A stretch of DNA of 64,000 nt from Microbacterium halimionae (GTDB lineage Bacteria > Actinomycetota > Actinomycetes > Actinomycetales > Microbacteriaceae). The notes under the pieces are model-generated. The model saw nothing but the letters and a program-made list of their open reading frames with translations. It had not been told where the DNA came from and did no database searches. Shown here one piece after another: positions 44,431 to 53,112 of the stretch; position 1 is the first letter of the stretch, and each line of letters begins with the position of its first letter. The DNA lies in NCBI RefSeq assembly GCF_011761265.1, contig NZ_JAAOZB010000001.1, forward strand, positions 1,240,001 through 1,304,000, given 5' to 3'. Made by a program: the position numbers and the translations under genes.

Positions 44431-45621
44431 ATGTCTGCATCGGAAGTGCAGCGCGGCTCTTCCACATTGGATTCCGCGCACCCATCGCACGCTCACTCAT
44501 TCGGCCCTGGCCGGGTGCTGCGTTCCGGCACGAAAGTGCTCCCTGGAGACGCGCGCGGTCACAACCGCTCGCTCGTGCTCCAAACGCTCTATCACGGGGG
44601 TGCCCAGAGTCGAGCTGACCTCGCTCGCGAAACCGGCCTCACTCGCGTGACGATCTCGGACCTTGTTGCTGACCTCATATCTGACGGGTTCGTCACCGAG
44701 ATTGGCATGCGAGAAGCAGCAGGACCGGGAAAGCCCGCGATGCTCGTCGATATCGACCACGCAGCGCACCGCATCGTCGGACTCGACCTCTCGGGTAGTG
44801 ACACTGTGATCGGCGCTGTGCTCACTCTCGACGGCGATATTGTCGCCCGCCGTGAAGTTGCTCAGCCAGCCGAGGCAGCCGACGTCATCCCTGCGGTGGT
44901 CGCACTGGCACGTGAGCTTGTTGCCGATGCGCATGCGCCGGTGCTCGGCGTCGGAGTCGGAACTCCTGGTGTGATTGACGACGCAGGCGTCGTGCTGCGC
45001 GCACCCAACCTCGGCTGGGTGGGATTTGATCTTCGGGGAGTGCTCGAAAGCGCCCTCGATCTTCCCGTGATCGTCGCGAACGACGCGAACGCTGCTGTGC
45101 TGGCGGAATACACCTTCGGCGGCGCCGGCGACGACGTCATCCTCGTCAAGGTCGGTCGAGGTGTTGGTTCCGGCTTGCTGGCTGCAGGTCAGCCGATGCG
45201 TGGAAGTCGCTTCGCCGCGGGCGAGATCGGGCACGTCACGGTCGGCACCGACGGCGGTCCGCAGTGTGCCTGCGGCAAGGTCGGATGCCTCGAAGCGTGG
45301 CTCGCAGTACCGGCCCTTGAAGAGCGGCTTGCCGCGGCATCCGCGTCGGAGCGCGAAAACCTGCTGCGTGACGCCGGTGAGCGTCTCGGTATCGCGTTGG
45401 CGCCTGTCGTTGGTGCCCTCGATCTGTCAGAGATTGTGCTCTCTGGCCCCCCTGAACTCCTCGGCGGTGTGCTTGCGCAGGCCACCGCCGAGGCCCTCCG
45501 CACCCGAACGCTCGCTCCTTTTCATGAGGGCGTTCGAGTGCGGATGACGGCTCAAGGCCAGGACATTGTTCTGCGCGGTGCCGCCGTCATGGTCCTGTCG
45601 TCGAGACTCGGCGTCTCTTAA
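44431..45621 (+). CDS. ROK family transcriptional repressor (NagC/XylR type)
   Basis: A 396-residue regulator. The N-terminal winged helix (about 45-105: SRADLARETGLTRVTISDLV) precedes a ROK sugar-kinase-like domain with LGVGVGTPG and the zinc motif CACGKVGCLE, but no kinase function is expected in this subgroup. No Shine-Dalgarno precedes ATG 44431, and the -10 TGTACT ends 7 nt before it, so it is probably leaderless. It heads a set of GlcNAc-use genes (importer, kinase, deaminase), suggesting an amino-sugar or its phosphate as the effector. Confidence 0.9.
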   Translation: MSASEVQRGSSTLDSAHPSHAHSFGPGRVLRSGTKVLPGDARGHNRSLVLQTLYHGGAQSRADLARETGLTRVTISDLVADLISDGFVTEIGMREAAGPGKPAMLVDIDHAAHRIVGLDLSGSDTVIGAVLTLDGDIVARREVAQPAEAADVIPAVVALARELVADAHAPVLGVGVGTPGVIDDAGVVLRAPNLGWVGFDLRGVLESALDLPVIVANDANAAVLAEYTFGGAGDDVILVKVGRGVGSGLLAAGQPMRGSRFAAGEIGHVTVGTDGGPQCACGKVGCLEAWLAVPALEERLAAASASERENLLRDAGERLGIALAPVVGALDLSEIVLSGPPELLGGVLAQATAEALRTRTLAPFHEGVRVRMTAQGQDIVLRGAAVMVLSSRLGVS

Positions 45622-45692
45622 CCGGACCACAAGCCGCTGGCAAGAGGTCTGCGGCATTCACCCTCACCACAGAGAAAACAGAAGGACAACAC

Positions 45693-46961
45693 ATGAAGAA
45701 GTCCCTCGGAGCCGTCGCCCTGCTTGGGGTCAGCGCTCTCACCCTCGCCGGTTGCGCAGGATCTGGCAGCGACACCGCCAGTGCTGATAGCGCAGAAATC
45801 CGCGTCTGGCTTGTCGGTACAGATACCCCACAGGATGCTCGTGACTATCTCGTTTCAACATTTGAAGACGAGAATCCTGGTTCCACACTGGTCATTGAAG
45901 AGCAGCAGTGGACGGGGCTCGTCGACAAACTTACGACGAGCCTCTCATCCAACGATTCGCCCGATGTCGTTGAAATGGGCAACACGCAGGCACCCGCATT
46001 CACGTCGAGTGGTGCGCTGCTGAGCGTCGATGACATCGAGGAAGATCTTGGCGGTTCGGATCTTCTGCCCGGCTTCGTCGATATCGGTAGCTGGGACGAC
46101 ACACTGTACGCGGCGCCCTACTACTCGGGGTCACGCGTTGTGTTCTACAACACAGCGATGTACGACGAGGCTGGCGTCTCTGTCCCCGAGACGCTCGATG
46201 ACTACGTCGCGAACGGTGTCACGCTTGCTGACGCACTGCCCGGAGTCTCTGGCGTCTACTTCCCCGGTAAGGACTGGTACAACGCGCTTCCGTTCGTCTG
46301 GGAAAACGGCGGCGAGATCGCCGTGGAGAATTCCGATGCCACGTGGGACGCACAGCTGTCCAGCGAAGAGTCGGTCGCTGGCCTCTCGCAGGTGCAAGAT
46401 CTCATGACGAACGCTTCGCTGGCGGCGAAAGACGGAGACGAAACCGAATCGTGGGTCCCCTTCCGAACTGAGCAAGCAGCAACGCTTTCGGCACCCAGCT
46501 GGGCGTACTGGTCGATCGTCGCCGACGAAGACCAGAACGACACAGCGGTCGTCGACACGACGGGTTATTACGCCCTGCCCGGAATGGACGGCGGAGCCGC
46601 TCAGGTATTTGCTGGCGGATCGAATGTGGGGATCGCCGCGAAGTCGGCTCACCCCGACCTCGCCAAGAGCGCCTTGAAGATCATGCTGAGCGACGAATAC
46701 CAGACGATTCTGGCGGAAGCCGGTCTCGTTCCGGCCAAGACATCACTCGGAGACAAGGTCGCCGCAGCGACGCCAGAGCTTGCCGCAGTGATTGCCGACG
46801 CCGCTGCGAATGCCAAGCTCACCCCGGCATCACCCAATTGGGCCGATGTCGAGGCGCAGGGCGTCATGCAAGACCTCTTCGTCAACATCGCCAACGGCGG
46901 TGACGTCGCGCAGCTTGCAGCTGACGCCGACGAGACGATCGAGTCAATTCTGAACGGCTAA
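45693..46961 (+). CDS. Extracellular sugar-binding lipoprotein (ABC, DasA-like)
   Basis: A 422-residue carbohydrate-uptake family 1 solute-binding protein. The signal peptide ends in TLAGC (Cys21 lipidated). The mature part has the DasA/MalE-like layout, with DSPDVVEMGNTQ and YAAPYYSGSRVVFYNTAM. Gene context (ROK regulator, two permeases, GlcNAc kinase, nagB) points to GlcNAc or chitobiose as ligand. GAAGGA lies ahead of ATG 45693, 71 bp after the ROK gene. No dedicated ATPase follows; an MsiK-type shared ATPase encoded elsewhere is expected for this class. Confidence 0.9.
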   Translation: MKKSLGAVALLGVSALTLAGCAGSGSDTASADSAEIRVWLVGTDTPQDARDYLVSTFEDENPGSTLVIEEQQWTGLVDKLTTSLSSNDSPDVVEMGNTQAPAFTSSGALLSVDDIEEDLGGSDLLPGFVDIGSWDDTLYAAPYYSGSRVVFYNTAMYDEAGVSVPETLDDYVANGVTLADALPGVSGVYFPGKDWYNALPFVWENGGEIAVENSDATWDAQLSSEESVAGLSQVQDLMTNASLAAKDGDETESWVPFRTEQAATLSAPSWAYWSIVADEDQNDTAVVDTTGYYALPGMDGGAAQVFAGGSNVGIAAKSAHPDLAKSALKIMLSDEYQTILAEAGLVPAKTSLGDKVAAATPELAAVIADAAANAKLTPASPNWADVEAQGVMQDLFVNIANGGDVAQLAADADETIESILNG

Positions 46962-47042
46962 TCCAGCGGCGGAGGCATCTCGTGCACACGCGAGGTGCCT
47001 CCACCTGGCCCCGTTATTGACCCACCGTCGAAAGGAAGCGCG

Positions 47043-48002
47043 ATGGCCAACACCACGCTCGCGCCGCCCGTGGCATCGTCGCCGCCTGCCCCGGAATCTC
47101 AACAAAACCCGCGACGTCGGCGGTCTCTGGCCCCGTTTGCATTGATAACGCCCGCGATCATCATGCTGGCGGTCTTCATCGGCTGGCCGCTCGTTCAGAT
47201 GATCGTGATGTCGTTCCAAGAGTTTGGCCGCGCGCAGATCTTTGGCACGCCGGCTGAGTTCATCGGCATCGACAACTACATCGCGGTGCTGACGGACAGC
47301 GAATTCTGGATGGTGCTGGCGCGCAGCATCCTGCTGTGTCTCGCGTGTGTCACCGCCACCATGGTGCTCGGCGTGCTGATCGCGCTCATGATGAAGAGCC
47401 TCGGTGCCGTGATGCGCACGGCGCTTTCAATCTCGCTGTTGCTGGCGTGGGCGATGCCCGCGCTTACGGCCACGATCGTCTGGGGATGGATTTTTGATAC
47501 CCAGTACGGGCTCGTCAACTACTTTTTGACCCAGATCACCGGTACCGACTGGACCGGGCACAGCTGGCTCATCGACCCGCTGAGTTTTTTTTCCGTCGCA
47601 GCGATCATCATCACGTGGGGCGCGATCCCTTTCGTCGCCTTTACCGCGTATGCCGGCCTCACCCAGGTGCCCGACGAAGTGCTCGAAGCTGCTTCACTCG
47701 ACGGCGCCGGACCCGCACAGCGATTCCGGCTCGTGACGCTGCCGTACATCCGATCGATCTTGATCGTGCTGCTGATTCTGCAGGTGATTTGGGATCTTCG
47801 GGTGTTCGCGCAGATCTACGCGCTGCAGACAATCGGCGGTGTGCGCGCTGACACCAACACGATCGGTGTCTACATCTACAGCGTTTCGATGGCCTCTGGC
47901 GATCTCGGCGCGGGAGGTGCGATCTCGGTGATTCTCGTCGTGATCATGCTGCTGATCGCTGCCTACTACATTCGCTCGATGCTCAAGGAGGACCGCTCGT
48001 GA
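47043..48002 (+). CDS. Sugar ABC transporter permease (MalF/DasB-like)
   Basis: A 319-residue permease with a Pro/Arg-rich cytoplasmic N-terminus and six hydrophobic segments. The conserved cytoplasmic EAA loop is present (EVLEAASLDGAGPAQRFRLV). ATG 47043 has AAAGGAA upstream; the frame is open further but without support. The stop overlaps the next permease start (GTGA). Confidence 0.92.
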   Translation: MANTTLAPPVASSPPAPESQQNPRRRRSLAPFALITPAIIMLAVFIGWPLVQMIVMSFQEFGRAQIFGTPAEFIGIDNYIAVLTDSEFWMVLARSILLCLACVTATMVLGVLIALMMKSLGAVMRTALSISLLLAWAMPALTATIVWGWIFDTQYGLVNYFLTQITGTDWTGHSWLIDPLSFFSVAAIIITWGAIPFVAFTAYAGLTQVPDEVLEAASLDGAGPAQRFRLVTLPYIRSILIVLLILQVIWDLRVFAQIYALQTIGGVRADTNTIGVYIYSVSMASGDLGAGGAISVILVVIMLLIAAYYIRSMLKEDRS

Positions 48003-48841
48003 ACCCCCGCGTTCGCCGCCGCACCGGGCGGGTAGCTCTCAACGCCGCCGCCCTGGTCGTGATCGTCTGCTCGATTTTTCCGGTCTATTGGATGGTCAAC
48101 ACGTCGCTGTTGCCGGCAGCTGCCGTTCGCACCTCGACACCTCACCTCTGGCCAGACCAGTTCACGCTGAGTAACTACGTCGATGCATTCGTCGAGGGTG
48201 GATTCGGCCCGGCGCTCTTCGTGTCGCTGAGCGTGACCGTCATCACGGTCGGCGTCGCACTCGTCTTTGCGTTTCTCGCAGCCGTCGCCGTCTCGCGGTA
48301 TCGGTTTCGCAGCCGAACGAGCTTCATCATCGCGATCCTTGTCATTCAGATGATCCCGGCAGAGTCGCTCATCATCTCCACCTTCCGAGTGCTCGATGGT
48401 TGGCAACTGCTCAACACGATCATCGGTTTGAGCTTCGTCTACATCGCGCTCGTGCTGCCGTTCACAATCTGGACGCTGCGCGGCTTCGTTGGTGGCGTGC
48501 CAGCTGAGCTCGAAGAGGCGGCAATGATCGACGGATGCAGTCGCACCGGCGCCTTCTGGCGAGTCACTTTCCCGCTGCTTGCTCCGGGTCTCGTCGCCAC
48601 GGGCGTCTTCGCTTTCATTCAGGCATGGAACGAGTTCGTGTTCGCGCTCGTCATCATGACGCGGCCTGAGTCGCAGACGCTGCCGATATGGCTTCGTAGT
48701 TTTGTGCAGGCCACGAAGGCAACCGACTGGTCTGTTGTGATGGCGGCATCAACGCTGATGGCTATCCCGGTGATCATCTTCTTTTTGTTCGTGCAGGGCC
48801 GCATGACGAGTGGACTCGTGTCAGGGGCGGTAAAAGGCTGA
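47999..48841 (+). CDS. Sugar ABC transporter permease (MalG/DasC-like)
   Basis: A 280-residue second permease with six hydrophobic segments and EAA loop ELEEAAMIDGCSRTGAFWRV. It starts with GTG 47999, overlapping the previous stop, with AAGGAGG about 8 bases upstream. Its stop overlaps the kinase start as TGATG. It forms the heterodimeric channel with the DasB-like protein. Confidence 0.92.
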   Translation: MNPRVRRRTGRVALNAAALVVIVCSIFPVYWMVNTSLLPAAAVRTSTPHLWPDQFTLSNYVDAFVEGGFGPALFVSLSVTVITVGVALVFAFLAAVAVSRYRFRSRTSFIIAILVIQMIPAESLIISTFRVLDGWQLLNTIIGLSFVYIALVLPFTIWTLRGFVGGVPAELEEAAMIDGCSRTGAFWRVTFPLLAPGLVATGVFAFIQAWNEFVFALVIMTRPESQTLPIWLRSFVQATKATDWSVVMAASTLMAIPVIIFFLFVQGRMTSGLVSGAVKG

Positions 48842-49809
48842 TGCGCGACATGCAATCCGCCGTTTCCTCGACCGGGAGACGGCCACTCAAAGTGGGGCTC
48901 GACGTCGGCGGCACCAAAACGGATGCTGTAGCGATCGATGCCAAAGGCGACGTCGTGGCGCTTCGGCGCCTTCGCACCGGATGGGGGCCCGACGCCGTTG
49001 CCGACACGATTCTTGCTGCCGTCGAAGAGCTCCGTTTGGAACTTCGCGATGACGACGTTGAGTTCGTCTCTGTGGGGGTCGGAATGCCGGGGCAGACTGT
49101 TCCGGGCACGGCACGCATGCGGCACGCAGTGAATCTTGGTGTGACGGAGTTCGACATGGCCACCGCGGTCGCTCCGCGGCTCGGCGGCGTGGCGGTGGCG
49201 GTGGAGAACGATGTAAAAGCAGCGGCCATCGGCGCGTACGCCATGCACGGGAACGTCGGCACGATTGCGTACTTGAACCTCGGCACCGGAATTGCGGCGG
49301 GAATCGTGTCAGACGGCATTCTTTGGCGAGGTGCGAGAGGAACAGCTGGCGAAATCGGCCACATCTCGGTGGATCCGCAGGGGCCACTGTGTCGATGCGG
49401 TCAGCGTGGATGTATCGAAGCGCTCGCCGGTGGCGGCGCAGTCGCCGAGAGATGGGGGCAGGGTGGGGAGCTGCCGATCCGCGACGTGTTCGACGCGGCC
49501 GATGGCGGAGACGAGCGAGGGTTGCTGCTTCGTGAAGAGTTGGTGAGAGGCGTCGCCGCAGCTATCCGCGTACTGGTGCTCACGACCGATGCCGACGCGA
49601 TCGTACTCGGTGGGGGACTCACCGGGCTCGGCGACCGACTGATGACGCACGTCGATCAAGAGCTGGCGCAGAGCGCTGCGGCATCCGCTTTCATGACCTC
49701 GTTGCGGCTACCGGAGCGCCTGCAAATGCTCGCCCCGGGGTCAGCAGTCGCAGCAATCGGAGCGGCGCTGATCGGGCCCACCACAACGGAGGATTACCAC
49801 CATGGCTGA
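48841..49809 (+). CDS. ROK family sugar kinase, probable N-acetylglucosamine kinase
   Basis: A 322-residue ROK kinase. It has the ATP phosphate motif VGLDVGGTKTDAVAID, the catalytic Asp in VENDVKAAAIG, GIVSDGILWRGARGTAGEIGH and the zinc motif CRCGQRGCIEA. ROK kinases phosphorylate glucose, GlcNAc or ManNAc. The GlcNAc choice comes from nagB immediately downstream (8-nt overlap) and nagA nearby. Without a phosphotransferase system the imported free GlcNAc must be phosphorylated inside the cell. Confidence 0.87.
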   Translation: MRDMQSAVSSTGRRPLKVGLDVGGTKTDAVAIDAKGDVVALRRLRTGWGPDAVADTILAAVEELRLELRDDDVEFVSVGVGMPGQTVPGTARMRHAVNLGVTEFDMATAVAPRLGGVAVAVENDVKAAAIGAYAMHGNVGTIAYLNLGTGIAAGIVSDGILWRGARGTAGEIGHISVDPQGPLCRCGQRGCIEALAGGGAVAERWGQGGELPIRDVFDAADGGDERGLLLREELVRGVAAAIRVLVLTTDADAIVLGGGLTGLGDRLMTHVDQELAQSAAASAFMTSLRLPERLQMLAPGSAVAAIGAALIGPTTTEDYHHG

Positions 49810-50581
49810 AGTTGTTATCGTTCCCGATGCCGCACGCGCGGGTGTACTCGTGGCAGAAGAAATCGTGCGACTGATCACGCGCCGCCCGGATGCCGTCTTG
49901 GGCGTTGCCACGGGTTCGACCCCGTTGCCGGTCTACGAGGCGCTTCGCGAACGCGTGGGTGGCGTCGATGTTTCGCTGCTTCGTGCGTTTGCGCTCGATG
50001 AATACGTCGGAATCGATCCCGATCACCCCGAGAGCTATCGCAACGTCATTCGCCGCGAAGTCGTCGAGCCGCTCGGGCTCGACCCCGAGCGCGTGCGCGT
50101 GCCGGCGGGGGCCCTCATGGGTATTGAGACCGCTGGCGAGGAGTACGAAGAAGCCATTGCGTCTGCCGGCGGCATCGACCTGCAGATCCTCGGGATCGGC
50201 ACGGACGGGCACATCGGGTTCAACGAACCCGGTTCATCGTTTGCCTCGCGCACGCGCGTGAAAACGCTGACGCAACAGACCCGTGAAGACAATGCGCGGT
50301 TCTTCGAAAGCGTCGACGACGTTCCGGAGCACTGCATCACTCAGGGACTCGGCACGATCCTTGCTGCGCGCCATCTTGTGCTGTTGGCGTTCGGTGCAGG
50401 CAAAGCCGAAGCCGTGGCGGGTGCTATCGAGGGGCCCGTCACCGCTTCGGTTCCGGGCTCGGCAATTCAGCTGCACTCGCATGTGACGGTGGTCGTGGAT
50501 GAGGCTGCGGCATCCGCTCTACGTTTCGGTGACTACTACCGGTACGCGTGGTCGCACAAACCTGCGTGGCAGGGGCTGTAG
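49802..50581 (+). CDS. nagB: Glucosamine-6-phosphate deaminase
   Basis: A 259-residue isomerase/deaminase converting glucosamine-6-phosphate to fructose-6-phosphate and ammonia. It has GVATGSTPLPVYEAL for phosphate binding, the catalytic Asp66 in FALDEYVG and the active-site GIGTDGHIGFNEPGSS loop with its His. It starts inside the 3' end of the kinase gene, so translation is coupled. It completes GlcNAc catabolism together with NagA encoded at 57449-58618. Confidence 0.95.
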   Translation: MAEVVIVPDAARAGVLVAEEIVRLITRRPDAVLGVATGSTPLPVYEALRERVGGVDVSLLRAFALDEYVGIDPDHPESYRNVIRREVVEPLGLDPERVRVPAGALMGIETAGEEYEEAIASAGGIDLQILGIGTDGHIGFNEPGSSFASRTRVKTLTQQTREDNARFFESVDDVPEHCITQGLGTILAARHLVLLAFGAGKAEAVAGAIEGPVTASVPGSAIQLHSHVTVVVDEAAASALRFGDYYRYAWSHKPAWQGL

Positions 50582-50588
50582 CGCAGGT

Positions 50589-51968
50589 TCAGCGCGCGAA
50601 GACTTTGCCGGGGTTGAGGATGCCGGTGGGGTCAAACACCGCTTTGATCTGCTGCTGCAGGTGCCACTGATCATCGCCGAGCTCGTCGGCCAGCCACTGC
50701 CGCTTGAGCACTCCGATGCCGTGCTCGCCCGTCAGGGTGCCGCCGAGACGGAGCGCCGAGCGAAACAGATCGCTTGCGGCACCCCAGATGACGTCGGGAA
50801 CCTCGTCGCCCTGGAACGTGAAGTTGGGGTGCAGGTTGCCGTCACCCGCGTGCGCAATCGTTGGGATGACGAGCCCGTACTGCTTCTCGATACGCGCGAT
50901 CTCATCGAACATGTCGGGCAGAACCGACCGCGGTACCGACACGTCTTCGACGAGTGACATGCCGAGCTTTTCGGTTGCTGGGTGCATCGACCGGCGGATG
51001 CGGAGAAGCAATTCGCCCTCTTCAGGTGTTGTCGCTACTCGCACCGTGCCCCCGGCGTGCTGCAGCACTGCCGAGATCGCCTCGGCCTCGGCAGTAGCGG
51101 TCGGGCCATCGGTTTGCACTGTGAGCTGGGCGGCGCCCGGGGGAGGCGGGGGAAGCTCAAGATAAGTGTGGACGTTCGCGAGACTCGTTGCGTCCATCAG
51201 TTCCATGATTGCCGGCTGTGTTCCCGAGGCTGTTACGGCCGCCGCAGCAACCGCAGCCGCGCGCACATCGGCAAAGGTCGCGTTGAGCGTGCAGACTTCG
51301 CCCGGGATGAGGCGGCGAAGCTTGAGCGTTGCGCCGACGACGACGCCGAGGGTGCCTTCGGAGCCGATCATGAGCGCCGTGAGGTCGTAGCCCGTCACTC
51401 CCTTTACGCTGCGGTGCCCGAGGTGTACGAGCCGTCCGTCAGCGAGAACGACGTCGAGTGCGAGAACGGCATCGCGAACAACTCCGTACTTCGCACACAA
51501 CAGGCCACCAGCGCCCGTAGCGATATTGCCGCCGACCGTCGAAATCTCGCGGCTGGCCGGGTCAGGCGCCCACCACAGTCCGTGCTCGAAAAGGGCAGCG
51601 TTGAGATCGGCATTCACGATGCCGGGTTCGACGACCGCGAGTAGGTCATCCGCGCGCACCTCGAGAATGCTGTCCATGGCTCGCACCGACAGCGCGATCT
51701 CACCGGTACCGGCATTTGCCCCGCCCGCAAGCCCGGTGCCGGCGCCGCGCGTGACAACGGGGGTGCCGGAGGCGTGGGCAATGCGGAGGGTCGCTTGCAC
51801 ATCAGAAATGGATGCTGCGTGCACGACGGCGAGTGGACGACCGGATGCGGCATGCCCCGACTTGTCTGCTCGCGCAGCGTCGAGCGCAGCATCCGTTGTG
51901 TCAACGCGCTCGCTGAGAGCTTCGCGAAGTTGTTCGAGGACGGAGCTCATGTCGGTGTGCGCACTCAC
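50589..51968 (-). CDS. FAD-linked oxidase (D-lactate/glycolate dehydrogenase, GlcD-like)
   Basis: A 459-residue flavoprotein of the VAO/PCMH family with FAD-binding RGAGTGLAGGAN and GGNIATGAGGLLCAKYG, and the C-terminal FAD-oxidase domain with HAGDGNLHPNF and GEHGIGVLK. Members oxidise D-lactate, glycolate or other D-2-hydroxyacids to ketoacids. GTG 51968 overlaps the upstream DUF2568 stop as GTGA; ATG 51950 is an alternative start. It is convergent with nagB, 7 bp apart. There is no iron-sulfur GlcF partner nearby, so the electron acceptor is unclear. Confidence 0.87.
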   Translation of the reverse strand: MSAHTDMSSVLEQLREALSERVDTTDAALDAARADKSGHAASGRPLAVVHAASISDVQATLRIAHASGTPVVTRGAGTGLAGGANAGTGEIALSVRAMDSILEVRADDLLAVVEPGIVNADLNAALFEHGLWWAPDPASREISTVGGNIATGAGGLLCAKYGVVRDAVLALDVVLADGRLVHLGHRSVKGVTGYDLTALMIGSEGTLGVVVGATLKLRRLIPGEVCTLNATFADVRAAAVAAAAVTASGTQPAIMELMDATSLANVHTYLELPPPPPGAAQLTVQTDGPTATAEAEAISAVLQHAGGTVRVATTPEEGELLLRIRRSMHPATEKLGMSLVEDVSVPRSVLPDMFDEIARIEKQYGLVIPTIAHAGDGNLHPNFTFQGDEVPDVIWGAASDLFRSALRLGGTLTGEHGIGVLKRQWLADELGDDQWHLQQQIKAVFDPTGILNPGKVFAR

Positions 51969-52333
51969 GCCAAGCGGCGACGACCCGCAATAACTCCGAC
52001 GGTGACGGCGACGACGGCGAAAGCGATTCCGGCCCAGACGAGGCCGAGGCTCCAGAGGACGACCGTTGCGGCAGCGTAGATCAGCAGCTCAGCGATTGCA
52101 CGGACGAATGGGTGCACGGCGAGCACTGCACGAGGGGAGACGAACAGTGCCCACACCAGGATCGCGATCGCAGGGGTTGCGATGCCGAACAGAATGTTCC
52201 ACGCGAACGGCCACGCCAAGAAGCCCCACACGGCAAGTACCGCAAATGCTGCCAGCTCGACGATGAACGCGAGAATGTCGACCACGCTTGGGCGCGCACT
52301 CATTCCGGGGGTATTTTCAACGCTCTGTGACAC
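51965..52333 (-). CDS. DUF2568 (YrdB family) membrane protein
   Basis: A 122-residue protein with four hydrophobic segments and a basic C-terminus (AGRRRLA). The size, topology and the FxxELAAFxxLxxWG-like opening (FIVELAAFAVLAVWGF) fit the DUF2568/YrdB family of unknown function. It starts with GTG 52333 and is co-transcribed with the FAD oxidase, whose start overlaps its stop. Confidence 0.75.
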   Translation of the reverse strand: MSQSVENTPGMSARPSVVDILAFIVELAAFAVLAVWGFLAWPFAWNILFGIATPAIAILVWALFVSPRAVLAVHPFVRAIAELLIYAAATVVLWSLGLVWAGIAFAVVAVTVGVIAGRRRLA

Positions 52334-52446
52334 GCCCCCAGTCTACGGGCGGCGTGATGTGCGGCCGGAGCCGCATCATCAACATCGACCCGGGCGCCGG
52401 ATTCTCTACGAAATGGAAAAAGAACCATCCCGCCCGCTTTGTGAAA

Positions 52447-53058
52447 TCAGCCCGCTTGTCCGGCCGTGTGGAGCACATCCAAGGCTGAATCAATGGCAGC
52501 CTCAAGCGGCCACGAAGCTTTCTCGGGCTGACTCAAAACGAGGCCACCTTGAAGAGCGGCGAGGATCGCCACGGCAATGCGCTGAGGGGCTGCTCCCGCC
52601 TGGACTTTGCCTGCTGCCTGCATCCTGGTGACCCCGGCAGCGAGAGAGGCTCGCCAGTTCGTCATGCTTTCCGTAATGATGCGAGCCAGCTCTGGATCTG
52701 TCATGGCGGCCTGCGTCGCCATCGAACCGATCGGGCAGGCCCACCGGCCGAGGCCGATGTAGTAGTCGACCAGGGCATCGCGCCAGGCGTGCCATGACTC
52801 CCAGCTCGCGAGGTCGTCGATGTGCGGCTTTTGAGCTTCGAGTAGCTCGCCGGCTTCCCATACCGCCACTTCGCGCACCAGTTCGGCCTTGCCGCCAGGG
52901 AAATAGTGGAACAGCTGGCTCTTGCTCGTGAGTGTCGCCGCACGGATGGTGTCGAGAGTCGTGCCACCAATGCCGGACGCAAGGATCTCGCGGCCGGTCG
53001 CCTCGATAATGCGCTGGCGAGTTGCCCGACCGCGCTCAGTGATGTTCGCCTCCTGCAT
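52447..53058 (-). CDS. TetR family transcriptional regulator
   Basis: A 203-residue TetR regulator with helix-turn-helix TTLDTIRAATLTSKSQLFHY (about 33-52) and FPGGKAELVREV after it. The C-domain has the ACPIGSMATQAA block seen in TetR proteins of the LmrA/YxaF or AcrR_4 type. It is divergent from an SDR pair. A palindrome with an extra half-site fills the 54-bp gap between them, so it most likely represses the SDR genes and itself. Confidence 0.87.
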   Translation of the reverse strand: MQEANITERGRATRQRIIEATGREILASGIGGTTLDTIRAATLTSKSQLFHYFPGGKAELVREVAVWEAGELLEAQKPHIDDLASWESWHAWRDALVDYYIGLGRWACPIGSMATQAAMTDPELARIITESMTNWRASLAAGVTRMQAAGKVQAGAAPQRIAVAILAALQGGLVLSQPEKASWPLEAAIDSALDVLHTAGQAG

Positions 53059-53076
53059 GAGCTCAGACTACCTCGA

Positions 53077-53092
53077 TGGACCCATCGGTCCA
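53077..53092. promoter_or_regulatory. TetR operator between tetR and SDR genes
   Basis: TGGACC-CATC-GGTCCA, perfect 6-bp arms. A third half-site, TGGACC (53107-53112), directly touches the ATG of the SDR gene. A -10-like TAGGAA (53101-53106) lies between them, 6 nt before the start. Confidence 0.75.
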
Positions 53093-53112
53093 ATTTGTGC
53101 TAGGAATGGACC

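Noticed and set aside
52357..52488. Short plus-strand frame beginning MCGRSRI, which at first suggests an SRAP (MCGR...) protein
   Set aside because: Only the first four residues fit; the rest lacks SRAP motifs, has no ribosome-binding site and runs into the antisense of the TetR gene.
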